Shown in pieces: positions 16,136 to 24,169 of a DNA stretch of 53,293 nt. Origin of the DNA: Neisseria sp. (lineage in GTDB: Bacteria; Pseudomonadota; Gammaproteobacteria; Burkholderiales; Neisseriaceae); assembly GCA_030538415.1 (NCBI GenBank), contig JAUNTY010000015.1, forward strand, positions 1 to 53,293. The letters are read 5' to 3'. Every line of letters begins with the position of its first letter. Position 1 is the first letter of the stretch. Below the pieces are notes generated by a model that was not told the origin of the DNA, did no database searches, and saw only the letters and a program-made list of their open reading frames with translations. A program made the translations under genes and the position numbers.

Positions 16136-16873
16136 ATGAGCGAAAACCAACCCGCACTCGCCCGAATGCTGCACCACCGCCGCGCCGTGCGCCATTATGC
16201 CGATCAAAACATTGACGCGGAAACCGTGCGGCAATGCCTGCAACTGGCGCAATTGGCACCAAGCAGCTCCAATATGCAGCTTTATGAGTTTTACCACGTC
16301 ACCGATAAAGCGGTGTTGGCGCAGTTGGCAGAAGCCTGTCTGGGGCAGGGCGCAGCGGCGACGGCGCGGCAGATGGTGGTGTTTGTCACCCGTCAGGATT
16401 TGCACCGTGAGCGGGCACGAACCATGCTCGTGGCCGAGTGTGACAATATCCGCCGCAACAGCCCGCCTGAAAAGCAGGCAGGCCGTCTGAAAAAATGCGA
16501 AGATTATTACGGCAAACTGATGCCGTTTCTGTATGCGCGGGGTTTGGGCATCGGCGCATTGCGGACGCTGATTGCCCGCAGCATCGGCCTGTTCCGCCCG
16601 ATTACGGTGAAGGTGTCCGCCGCCGATGCCCGCATTGTCTGCCACAAAAGTTGTGCGCTGGCGGCGCAAACCTTTATGCTGGCCATGGCCGAGCAGGGTT
16701 ACGACACCTGTCCGATTGAAGGGCTGGACAGTCGGCGGGTCAAGCGCAGCCTCAAGCTGCCACGCGGCGCAGAAGTCAATATGATTGTCAGCTGCGGCAT
16801 CCGTGCAGCCGATAAAGGCATTTGGGGCGACCGCTTCCGCCTGCCGTTTGCCGATGTTTACCGTGAAATTTGA
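16136..16873 (+). CDS. Nitroreductase-family FMN oxidoreductase within the polyene cluster
   Basis: A 245-residue nitroreductase-fold protein. RRAVRHY at about 15-21 is the phosphate-binding start of the FMN site; LAPSSSNMQLYEF and the later SCALAAQTFMLAMAEQGYDTCPIEG are family segments. Family members reduce nitro groups, quinones or enones using NAD(P)H, and some act as dehydrogenases in natural-product tailoring. It is an in-line member of the operon, with a strong RBS (CAGGAGA) and 14 bp to the next gene. I do not recall it as a standard aryl polyene gene, so a tailoring role is inference only. Confidence 0.8.
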   Translation: MSENQPALARMLHHRRAVRHYADQNIDAETVRQCLQLAQLAPSSSNMQLYEFYHVTDKAVLAQLAEACLGQGAAATARQMVVFVTRQDLHRERARTMLVAECDNIRRNSPPEKQAGRLKKCEDYYGKLMPFLYARGLGIGALRTLIARSIGLFRPITVKVSAADARIVCHKSCALAAQTFMLAMAEQGYDTCPIEGLDSRRVKRSLKLPRGAEVNMIVSCGIRAADKGIWGDRFRLPFADVYREI

Positions 16874-16887
16874 TGAGAGAGCAAACC

Positions 16888-17484
16888 ATGAAAAAATGGC
16901 TGACCGCCGCAGCATTGCTGACCGCCAGCCCGCTGCTGTGGGCATTTGATACCGCAACATTGGCGCAAACGCTGCAAAAACCGCAAAACGTGCAGGGCGC
17001 GTTTACCCAGCAACGCTACCTGAAATCGCTGACCAAGCCGATGACCACGCAGGGGCGCTTTGTGTTGCAGCCGAAAAAAGGCTTGCTGTGGCAAATGCAA
17101 AAGCCGTTTGAAAACCGTCTGCGCGTGCGTTCCGACGGCATTATGCAGTGGAACGGCCAAAGCTGGGTGGCGGGCAACAACAGTAAAATGAGCGGCCAGA
17201 GCCAGCAAATCAAGCTCTTTCTCGACCTGCTCGGCGGCAATACGGCGGGGCTGGAAAAGCAGTTTGACTTACAGCTTTCCGGCAACGCGCAAAGCTGGAC
17301 GCTGCGGCTGAATCCGAAAACCGCGCTGATGAAGCAGGTGTTTGCCCGTATCGACATCAGCGGCGACAGCGTGGTGCGCAAGATTGAGTTGAACGAAAAA
17401 CAGGGCGACCGCACGGTGATGACGTTTAGCGGTGTGAATACCAATCAGGCGCTGGATGCGTTTGCGCGGGCGGCTTTGCAGTAG
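16888..17484 (+). CDS. LolA-like outer-membrane lipoprotein carrier, polyene cluster
   Basis: A 198-residue periplasmic protein with a clear signal peptide (MKKWLTAAALLTASPLLWA). It has the LolA-type half-barrel pattern: NVQGAFTQQRYLKSL, GRFVLQPKKGLLWQMQKPFE and ARIDISGDSVVRKIEL. In aryl polyene systems this protein, with the MMPL exporter encoded next, is thought to move the lipid-linked polyene to the outer membrane. The start at 16888 is preferred over an ATG at 16870 because of the signal peptide and the GAGAGAG upstream. It is distinct from housekeeping LolA, which should lie elsewhere. Confidence 0.82.
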   Translation: MKKWLTAAALLTASPLLWAFDTATLAQTLQKPQNVQGAFTQQRYLKSLTKPMTTQGRFVLQPKKGLLWQMQKPFENRLRVRSDGIMQWNGQSWVAGNNSKMSGQSQQIKLFLDLLGGNTAGLEKQFDLQLSGNAQSWTLRLNPKTALMKQVFARIDISGDSVVRKIELNEKQGDRTVMTFSGVNTNQALDAFARAALQ

Positions 17485-17530
17485 GTGGGGTTTGTTGTTT
17501 CAGATGGCCTGACGGAAGCAAACCTTGCGG

Positions 17531-17577
17531 TTTGCAGCCCTCACCCCCGTATCCAGTACGGGGGTGAGGGCTGCAAA
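17531..17577. repeat. Perfect 21-bp inverted repeat (hairpin)
   Basis: Two perfectly complementary 21-bp arms, beginning TTTGCAGCCCTCACCCCC, with a 5-nt loop TCCAG. Imperfect pairing continues outward (GCAAACC/GTTTGC). No U-tract follows. It may be a palindromic repeat unit or an attenuating hairpin 50 bp after the lolA-like gene. Confidence 0.75.
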
Positions 17578-17623
17578 TGGTACGTTTGCGTTGATTACCC
17601 GCATTCTATGAAAACCACAGGCC

Positions 17624-17819
17624 GAGACCTTTGCAAAATACCTTCCGCTGCATCGCAAAAGCACCCGCTCCGTCATTCCGGCGCAGGCCGGAATCCATAG
17701 CTCACCATGAAACCTATTTGAAATCAAATAACTGAATCTTGGATAAATGGATTCCGGCCTGCGCCGGAATGACGGATGTAATGGATATTTCCAAGAAAAA
17801 AGTATTTTGCAAAGGTCTC
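17624..17819. mobile_element. GAGACC-ended element with NIME-like passenger
   Basis: Ends GAGACCTTTGCAAAATAC and GTATTTTGCAAAGGTCTC enclose two inverted CGTCATTCCGGCGCAGG-type blocks. The same element, inverted, is at 48900-49096. AGGCC on both sides is a 5-bp target duplication; the insertion split a DUS. Confidence 0.85.
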
Positions 17820-17899
17820 AGGCCGTCTGAAACATTGCTTAATAAAAACAATCAAATAAATCATTAATCTAACCATTTGCATCACACCCCAAAGACACC

Positions 17900-20248
17900 A
17901 TGAACCCCAAAACCCGCTTCCTCTACACCGCCTTTACCGCGCTGGCCGCCGTGTTTGTCATCTACACGCTGGCAACCCGCGCGTGGTTGCAAACCGACCT
18001 GACCGCGCTGTTGCCGCAGGAGCAGGTGCAAGATGTGGCGTTGCAGGCGGCGGATGCGGCGAACGAAGCGCAGTTAAACGGGCAGGTGGTGTTGCTGGCG
18101 GGCAGCGACAATGCGGAGCAGGCGTTTCAGACGGCCTCTGCAATCGCCGCATTGTGGCGCGAAAGCGGGGTGTTTGCCGAGGTGGACAGCGCCGTCTCGC
18201 CCGATTTGGCGCAAACCCGCGCCGATGCGGCCGCGCTGGGTTTGGCGACTTTGCCGTCTGCCGAGCGCGAATTATTGATGAACGATGCGGCGCGCTATTT
18301 CCGCCAACGCGCCGAAGATGCGGTGAACCCGTTTGCCGCCGCATCGCCTTTGCCTTTGGACGAGGATTGGCTGGGCTTCGGGCGTTTTGCCTTGGCGCAG
18401 GCCGCGCCGCAGAGCCGTTTGCAATGGCAGGCGGATACGGGGATGTTGTTCACCGAAGACGAGCGCGGCACAACCTGGGTGTGGTTGCGCGGGCGCTTGC
18501 CGTCTGAAAGCAGCATTGCCAACACCGGCGCGGGTTTGCTGCCGCTGTTGCAGGCGAGCCGCGGGCTGGCGGCGCAAGACGATGTGCAGGTATTGAGCGC
18601 GGGCGGGGCGGTGTTTGCGGCGGCGGCCAAAGCCGATGCCGAGCGCGAAAGCCGGCTGATGAGCGCGTTCGGCTTGGGGCTGACGGTGGCCCTGCTGCTG
18701 TGGGTGTTCCGCAGTGGCAGGGTGTTGGCGTTGGTATTGCCGTTGGCGGCGGGGATGCTGACGGGGCTGGCGGCGGCCTTGGCGGTGTTTGGCGAAGTGC
18801 ATATTCTCACCATCGTTATCGGCACGAGTTTGGTGGGGATGCTGGTGGATTTTCCGCTGCATTGGCTTACGCCCTCGGTGTTTCAGGCAGCCTCGCGCCC
18901 GCGCGAATGGCAGGGCGGCTATTGGCCGTCTGAACAGGCGATGCGCCATGTGTTGCCGACTTTTGTGATTAGCCTGACGATTACCGCGCTGGGCTATGCC
19001 TTGTTGTGGTTCACGCCTTTGCCGGTGTTGCGGCAGACGGCGGTGTTTTCCGGCTTTGCGCTTTTGGGCGCGTTTGGCGCGACGGTGTGCTGGCTGCCGC
19101 CGCTGTTTCGCCGTTATGCCAATAAGCGTGTGCCGTTTGCCGCAAGGGTGGAGCGGCTTTATCCGTATGCAGGCCGTCTGAAAACGCGGCTGCAAAAACG
19201 CGGCTGGCTGGTGTTGGGCGGCTTGCTGCTGGCTGCGGGTTTGTGGCGCAGCGATTGGCACGACGACATCCGCCAATGGGTGGCGATGCAGCCTGAAATG
19301 TTGGCCGAAGCGCAGCAAATCGGCGCATTGAGCGGCAACGATTTCGGCGGCCAATACATCGTGGTGGAAGCGGCTGACGACGACGGCCTGCTGCAACAAA
19401 GTGCGGCGGTGGCTGCGGCTTTGCAGCCTCTGGTGGCGGAGAAAAAGCTCGACGGGGTGCAGTCGCTCGACCAATGGCTGCCAACGGCGGCGCAACAGCA
19501 AGCCTTGCGCGAACGCTTGGGCAAGCTGGCCGCCGAGCCTAAAGCGTGGGCGGCGATGCGCGAAATCGGCGTGCCGCGCGCCGCCATGCGCCAAGCCTTG
19601 CAACAGGCGGCGGCAAGTGAAACGGTATCGCTTTCAGACGGCCTCAAAACGCCTTTGGCCGAAGCGTGGCGGCCTTTGTATTTGGGCGAAATCGCGCCGA
19701 AGCGCGTGGCGGCGGTGGTGCGGCTGAACGGGCTGAAAGATGCGGCGGCGGCACAAGCGGCGGTGGGCGGCATGGCGGGTGTGCATTGGGCGGACAAGCG
19801 CGCGCATCTGAACGAATTGTTCCAACACACCCGCAATCAGGCCGCCTGGCTCAAGCTCGCCTCCTATGCGTTGGCGTGGCTGCTGTTGTGGCGCGTGTTC
19901 GGCGCCAAACGCGGCTCGCTGATTCTGGCCGTGCCGCTGGCGGCAGCGGTGTGCACGGTGGCGGCGCTGGGCTGGGCGGGCGTGCCGGTGAGCCTGTTTG
20001 CCATGTTCGGCCTGCTGTTGGTGTCGGCCATCGGCGTGGATTACGCCGTTTACGCCCACGCCGCCCACGAAACCGCCCCCGCGCGGCTCGGCGGCATGAT
20101 GCTGGCCGCGCTCACCACCGGCATTTCCTTCGGCCTGCTGGCCTTGAGCAGCACCCCCGCCGTGGCCGCGTTCGGCATCAGCGTGGCGGTGGGGGTGGTG
20201 TTTAATCTGCTGTTTGCGGCGTGGTTGTTGGAAGAGAAACAGGCATGA
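17900..20248 (+). CDS. MMPL/RND-family exporter (COG4258), polyene cluster
   Basis: A 782-residue inner-membrane exporter. An N-terminal helix is followed by a periplasmic domain, a five-to-six-helix block (about 250-420), a second periplasmic domain (about 450-640) and a final five-helix block. This is the duplicated MMPL layout without the AcrB-size loops. The tract VLSVSAIGVDYAVYAH-like VSAIGVDYAVYA carries an intramembrane Asp for proton coupling. The aryl polyene exporter of this family (ApeM-like) extracts the lipid-linked product for hand-over to the LolA-like carrier. Five DUS copies lie within the coding region. The last 400 bases upstream hold a hairpin and a transposable repeat, so it may have its own promoter. 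Confidence 0.88.
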   Translation: MNPKTRFLYTAFTALAAVFVIYTLATRAWLQTDLTALLPQEQVQDVALQAADAANEAQLNGQVVLLAGSDNAEQAFQTASAIAALWRESGVFAEVDSAVSPDLAQTRADAAALGLATLPSAERELLMNDAARYFRQRAEDAVNPFAAASPLPLDEDWLGFGRFALAQAAPQSRLQWQADTGMLFTEDERGTTWVWLRGRLPSESSIANTGAGLLPLLQASRGLAAQDDVQVLSAGGAVFAAAAKADAERESRLMSAFGLGLTVALLLWVFRSGRVLALVLPLAAGMLTGLAAALAVFGEVHILTIVIGTSLVGMLVDFPLHWLTPSVFQAASRPREWQGGYWPSEQAMRHVLPTFVISLTITALGYALLWFTPLPVLRQTAVFSGFALLGAFGATVCWLPPLFRRYANKRVPFAARVERLYPYAGRLKTRLQKRGWLVLGGLLLAAGLWRSDWHDDIRQWVAMQPEMLAEAQQIGALSGNDFGGQYIVVEAADDDGLLQQSAAVAAALQPLVAEKKLDGVQSLDQWLPTAAQQQALRERLGKLAAEPKAWAAMREIGVPRAAMRQALQQAAASETVSLSDGLKTPLAEAWRPLYLGEIAPKRVAAVVRLNGLKDAAAAQAAVGGMAGVHWADKRAHLNELFQHTRNQAAWLKLASYALAWLLLWRVFGAKRGSLILAVPLAAAVCTVAALGWAGVPVSLFAMFGLLLVSAIGVDYAVYAHAAHETAPARLGGMMLAALTTGISFGLLALSSTPAVAAFGISVAVGVVFNLLFAAWLLEEKQA

Positions 20249-20289
20249 TGTTTATCAAATGATGTGCATACAAGAATTGATATGATGCA

Positions 20290-20349
20290 ACTATTTTTCA
20301 GACGGCATCAGAGGCCGTCTGAAACCTGAAACACCTTATTCAAGGCAAG
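20290..20349. repeat. Left copy of a ~60-bp direct repeat with DUS pair
   Basis: An inverted DUS pair (TTTTTCAGACGGCAT and AGGCCGTCTGAAAC) followed by AAACACCTTATTC is repeated in the same orientation at 20619-20678, about 85% identical by eye. The two copies flank the NIME-type element between them. Confidence 0.75.
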
Positions 20350-20612
20350 TTCGAGATAAGTAAATGAAATATCTTTTGATTTTCAGAAATATATTTTCCG
20401 TGAGGCAGACAGAATCCGTAAGGATTCGTCATTCCCGCGCAGGCGGGAATCCAGAAGCTTGACACTTCGGCAATGTTTTCAAGGTTTCTGAAACCCCAAC
20501 CACTGGATTCCCGCCTGCGCGGGAATGACGAAAATCTGGCGATTTTCTGTCTGTGTGGTGCATACATTTTTGAAAAATAAGAATATCTGAAATGACTATC
20601 CCGAACACATGT
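20348..20612. repeat. dRS3/NIME-type composite repeat
   Basis: Two dRS3 units (ATTCCCGCGCAGGCGGGAAT at 20431 and its inverse-type copy at 20507) flank a ~55-bp spacer. Outside them lie inverted arms (GGCAGACAGAA...TTCTGTCTG) and further AT-rich arms (AATGAAATATC against GATATCTGAAATG-like sequence). This is the classical neisserial intergenic mosaic element; dRS3 units are known phage insertion sites in meningococci. Confidence 0.85.
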
Positions 20613-20618
20613 TATGAA

Positions 20619-20678
20619 ATTATTTTTCAGACGGCATTCAGAGGCCGTCTGAAACCCTAAAATACCTTATTCGGAAAG
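20619..20678. repeat. Right copy of the ~60-bp direct repeat
   Basis: Copy of 20290-20349. It ends 8 bp before the flavoprotein gene start and includes that gene's RBS region (CGGAAAG). It was probably duplicated when the NIME-type block was gained. Confidence 0.75.
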
Positions 20679-20685
20679 TGAAACC

Positions 20686-21924
20686 ATGAATCCCTCTATC
20701 GACGTCGCCATCATCGGCGCAGGCCCTTCCGGCTCGGTGGCCGCCGCTTTGCTGCACAAGCGGGGCTTTACAGTATGCGTGTTGGAAAAACAGCATTTTC
20801 CGCGTTTCGTCATCGGCGAGAGCCTGTTGCCGCACTGCATGGAAATGCTGGAAGAGGCCGGTTTTGCCGAGGCGGTAAAAGCCGAGGCGGGCTTTCAGTT
20901 TAAAAACGGCGCGGCGTTTACCTGGGGCAAGCGCTACACCTATTTCGATTTTACCGACAAGTTTTCGGACGGCCCCGGCACCACTTTTCAAGTGCGCCGC
21001 GCCGTGTTCGACAAAATCCTGATAGACGAAGCGCAAAAACAAGGCGTGGACGTGCGCTTCGGCCACGGCGTTACCGCGTTTGACAACAGCGGCGATTCGG
21101 CGCGGCTGAGCGTGGAAACCGACGGCGGCGAAGCATATGAATTGAGCGCGCGTTTCGTGCTCGATGCCAGCGGCTACGGCCGCGTGTTGCCGCGCCTGCT
21201 CGATTTGGAAACGCCGTCCGAACTGCCGCCGCGCATCGCCCATTTCACCCACATCGACGACCACATCACCAGCCCCAAATTCGACCGCAACAAAATCCTG
21301 ATTACCACCCACCCGCAGCACCGCGACGTGTGGCTGTGGACGATTCCGTTTGCCGACGGCCGCTCTTCCATCGGCGTGGTCGGCACGCCCGACAAACTGG
21401 CGGGCGACAGCGAAACCGTGCTGAAAAAATTTGCGCTCGAATGCCCGATGCTGGCCGAAGTGTTGGCCGATGCCGGGTGGGAGAACGAATTTCCGTTCCG
21501 CAGCATCCAAGGCTATTCCGCCAACGTCAAAACCCTGCACGGCAAACATTTCGCGCTGTTGGGCAACGCGGCGGAATTTCTCGACCCCGTGTTTTCATCG
21601 GGTGTGACCATCGCGCTGCATTCGGCCAAACTCGCCGCCGATTTGCTCGCCAAACAGCTCCAAGGCCAGGCGGCAGACTGGCAAACTGAATTCGCCGATC
21701 CGCTGATGGTGGGCGTGAACACCTTCCGTACCTATGTCAACGGCTGGTACGACCACCGTTTCCAAGACGTGATTTACGCCGACAACCGCAACCCCGACAT
21801 CAGCCGCATGCTCAGCTCGATTCTGGCGGGCTATGCGTGGGATACCGACAATCCGTATGTGGAAAAATCCGAACGCCGTCTGAACGCGCTGGCCGAATTG
21901 GTCGGCGAAGCGAAACAATCGTAA
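20686..21924 (+). CDS. FAD-dependent oxidoreductase (halogenase/geranylgeranyl-reductase-like), polyene cluster
   Basis: A 412-residue flavoprotein. The dinucleotide-binding motif VAIIGAGPSGSVAAALL starts at residue 8, followed by GESLLPHCMEML and the second FAD motif LLGNAAEFLDPVFSSGVTIAL. The overall form is that of the tryptophan-halogenase/geranylgeranyl-reductase superfamily, but I do not see the halogenase WxWxIP motif intact (VWLWTIP is present, a near match). Aryl polyene clusters commonly hold such a gene; its step is unclear. Position between exporter and lipoprotein supports membership. A good RBS (GGAAAG) precedes the start. Confidence 0.82.
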   Translation: MNPSIDVAIIGAGPSGSVAAALLHKRGFTVCVLEKQHFPRFVIGESLLPHCMEMLEEAGFAEAVKAEAGFQFKNGAAFTWGKRYTYFDFTDKFSDGPGTTFQVRRAVFDKILIDEAQKQGVDVRFGHGVTAFDNSGDSARLSVETDGGEAYELSARFVLDASGYGRVLPRLLDLETPSELPPRIAHFTHIDDHITSPKFDRNKILITTHPQHRDVWLWTIPFADGRSSIGVVGTPDKLAGDSETVLKKFALECPMLAEVLADAGWENEFPFRSIQGYSANVKTLHGKHFALLGNAAEFLDPVFSSGVTIALHSAKLAADLLAKQLQGQAADWQTEFADPLMVGVNTFRTYVNGWYDHRFQDVIYADNRNPDISRMLSSILAGYAWDTDNPYVEKSERRLNALAELVGEAKQS

Positions 21925-21932
21925 GGCAAGCA

Positions 21933-21964
21933 GATGCCGTCTGAAAAAAGCATTCAGACGGCAT
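21933..21964. terminator. AT-type DUS hairpin behind the flavoprotein gene
   Basis: ATGCCGTCTGAA and TTCAGACGGCAT around an 8-nt loop. It may partly terminate transcription before the DUF3261 lipoprotein gene. Confidence 0.65.
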
Positions 21965-21997
21965 GATTGTATAGGGTGAAAGTTTCGAAAGAAAACC

Positions 21998-22465
21998 ATG
22001 CGATATTTCAAAAACGTATTTAGCTTATTTTCCACCATCCTGCTGCTCGCCGCCTGCGCCGTTTCAGACGGCCTGCCCCAGCTGCAACACTGGCCGCAAT
22101 GGCAGAGCGCCGACACCCGCTGGTTCAAACTCGAATCGCTGGATGCCGAGGGCAAGGTTAGGCAAACCAGCCTACTGGCGGTGCAGCCCGAAGCCGACAG
22201 CCTGCGCTTCGTGCAAACCGATGCGCTCGGCGCGCCGTTGTCGCGGCAGATTTTGACCCGTCAAGGCTGGCGCAACGACGGCTTCGCCCCGCCCAATCCC
22301 GCCGCCCGCCGCCTTTTTGCCGCTATATTGCCGCTGTTGGCGGTTGACGGAGGCCAGATTTATCCGCCGCAAAATCCGACGCCTTGGCGCAGCCAAGTTT
22401 CAGACGGCATGATGTCGGTTGCTTTTCCTGATGGAACGCATTGGCGGGTTACGCCATTAGAATAA
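21998..22465 (+). CDS. DUF3261 lipoprotein, last gene of the polyene cluster
   Basis: A 155-residue lipoprotein. The signal ends in the lipobox LLAAC with lipidated Cys20. The rest shows the DUF3261 pattern (RWFKLESLDAEGKV..., LSRQILTRQGWRNDGF). Genes of this family are regular companions of aryl polyene MMPL exporter genes and probably act at the outer membrane in placing the product. Two in-frame DUS copies encode VSDGL and VSDGM. After it the cluster stops: a Correia-like and a GAGACC element separate it from a leftward polyamine-binding gene. Confidence 0.8.
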   Translation: MRYFKNVFSLFSTILLLAACAVSDGLPQLQHWPQWQSADTRWFKLESLDAEGKVRQTSLLAVQPEADSLRFVQTDALGAPLSRQILTRQGWRNDGFAPPNPAARRLFAAILPLLAVDGGQIYPPQNPTPWRSQVSDGMMSVAFPDGTHWRVTPLE

Positions 22466-22487
22466 GTACATGATTATTATCGTGAAA

Positions 22488-22562
22488 TATATTCGGAGAA
22501 ATTAGTTTCTGCCACGGCGTTGGCTCGCCGCCTTGTATCAGAAACTCATTTCTCCGACTATA
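22488..22562. mobile_element. Correia-like repeat, short form
   Basis: Right end CTCATTTCTCCGACTATA and a worn left end TATATTCGGAGAAATTAG surround a reduced core (CACGGCGTTGGCTCGCCGCC), 75 bp in all. Confidence 0.75.
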
Positions 22563-22572
22563 AAACAAAGGC

Positions 22573-22788
22573 TTAGACCGTTGCAAAAAAATAACCGTCG
22601 CACCCGTGCAGGCGGGTGCCCAGTCTGAAGCACGGCTTCAGTTTAAACCCGGCAGCCCTATCAATTGCCAAGCTTTTAATTTATATTGTGTTTTGAAATT
22701 TAAACCATGAGCGGACAAGCAAAGCCAGGCTTTGCACTGGGCCACCCGCCTGCGCGGGTGCGACGGGTAGGGGAATTTTGTAAAGATC
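22573..22788. mobile_element. GAGACC-ended element, GCGGGTGC module
   Basis: Left end is degenerate (TTAGACCGTTGCAAAA) and right end AATTTTGTAAAGATC. Almost identical inside to 40139-40353. AAAGGC borders it on both sides, consistent with a 5- to 6-bp target duplication at the foot of the next DUS hairpin. Confidence 0.75.
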
Positions 22789-22820
22789 AAAGGCCGTCTG
22801 AAATATTTCAGACGGCCTTT
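22789..22820. terminator. DUS hairpin terminator for the polyamine-binding gene
   Basis: AAAGGCCGTCTGAAA and TTTCAGACGGCCTTT around a 2-nt loop, 16 bp beyond the leftward gene's stop. Confidence 0.8.
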
Positions 22821-22836
22821 GAAGATAGGCTGGCGC

Positions 22837-23997
22837 TTATTTACCCGCCTTGATGCTTTGCCATTGGCGCACCATCAGCTTCAGGCTTTCCGGCTCGATG
22901 GGAATCATAATGAAGCTGTTTTTCATGTCTTCATCGGTGGGGAAAACGGTGTTGTCATCGCGGTATTCCGCCGCCATCAGCGCGCGCGCAGGCAGGCTGG
23001 CGGGGGCGTAGGTGACGTATTCGCCGTTTTTGGCCGCCACTTCGGGCTCGAGACTGTTGTCGATGTAGCGGTGGGCGTTGAGGATGTTGGCGGAATCTTT
23101 CGGGATCGCAAACGAATCAATCCAGATGCCCACGCCTTCTTTCGGCATCATCACCTGGATTTTTTCCTTGCCGCCCGCTTCTTCGGCGCGGCGTTTGGCG
23201 ATGTTCAAATCGCCGCCGAAGCCGACGGTGACGCAGGTGTCGCCGCGTGCCAAATCATCGATAAAGCCCGATGAGGTGAAGCGTTTGATATTCGGGCGGT
23301 TTTGCTTGAGCAAATCGGTGGCGGCTTTGATGTCGTCGGGATTGCTGCTGTTGGGGTTTTTACCCATATAGTTCAATACCATCGGGTAGATTTCGGCGGC
23401 GCTGTCGAGGTAGCTGATGCCGCATTGTTTCAGCTTGGCGGTGTATTCGGGGTTGAACACCAAATCCCATTGGTTATCGGGCAGGGTGTCGCTGCCGAGG
23501 GCTTTTTTGACGCGCTCGGTGTTGATGGCGAAGGTGTTGGTGCCCCAAAAGAAGGGCACGGCGTAATCGTTGCCGGGATCGACGTTCTGCATCAGTTCGA
23601 GGAGCTTGGGATTGATGTTTTTATAGTTGGTAATCAGGCTCTTGTCGAGTTTTTGATATGCGCCGGCCTTGATTTGGCGGCCGATAAAGGCATTGGAGGG
23701 GCCGGTGATGTCGTAGCCGGATTTGCCGGAAAGCACTTTGGCTTCGAGGGCTTCGTCGCTGTCGTACACATCATAAGTGACTTTGACGCCGTATTGTTTT
23801 TCAAAATCGGTAATGGTGTCGGGATCGACATAATCCGACCAGTTGTAGATTTTCAGCGCGGCGGTGGCGGGCAGGGCGCTGCTGTTTTCGGTTTGCGCGG
23901 CGGAGGCGGGCGTGCTGTTGGGGGGCTTTTCGTTGGACTTGTCGCCGCAGGCTGCCAGCGCCAAGACCACGAGGCCGAATAAAGACAATGATTTCAT
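22837..23997 (-). CDS. Polyamine ABC transporter substrate-binding lipoprotein (PotF/PotD type)
   Basis: A 386-residue periplasmic binding protein anchored by a lipobox (LALAAC, Cys17). LKIYNWSDYVDPDTITDFEKQYGVKVTYDVYDSDE is the PotF/PotD N-terminal lobe, and WGTNTFAINTERVKKAL, GGDLNIAKRR and GVGIWIDSFAIP follow as in putrescine-binding PotF. The start at 23997 was chosen for the signal peptide and the GAGGAAA RBS; a 17-codon extension is less likely. It captures putrescine or spermidine for uptake. No ATPase or permease genes are adjacent, so it must work with components encoded elsewhere. Confidence 0.9.
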   Translation of the reverse strand: MKSLSLFGLVVLALAACGDKSNEKPPNSTPASAAQTENSSALPATAALKIYNWSDYVDPDTITDFEKQYGVKVTYDVYDSDEALEAKVLSGKSGYDITGPSNAFIGRQIKAGAYQKLDKSLITNYKNINPKLLELMQNVDPGNDYAVPFFWGTNTFAINTERVKKALGSDTLPDNQWDLVFNPEYTAKLKQCGISYLDSAAEIYPMVLNYMGKNPNSSNPDDIKAATDLLKQNRPNIKRFTSSGFIDDLARGDTCVTVGFGGDLNIAKRRAEEAGGKEKIQVMMPKEGVGIWIDSFAIPKDSANILNAHRYIDNSLEPEVAAKNGEYVTYAPASLPARALMAAEYRDDNTVFPTDEDMKNSFIMIPIEPESLKLMVRQWQSIKAGK

Positions 23998-24169
23998 CAG
24001 GTTTTCCTCATATCGGGTTAATCGAAAAATGCAATCGAAGTATAACAAAAGCCGCCGCCATCGGGTAGGCGAAACGGCGGATTTCGGGTAAGATAGCCAA
24101 GATTTTATTTTGCTTTTCAGACGGCATCGAAGGCCGTCTGAAAACCGTTTAACTTACAGAAAAAACGCT

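Noticed and set aside
18272-19603. 443-codon minus-strand frame opposite the MMPL exporter
   Set aside because: Shadow; Gln/Arg/His-rich composition and no motif.
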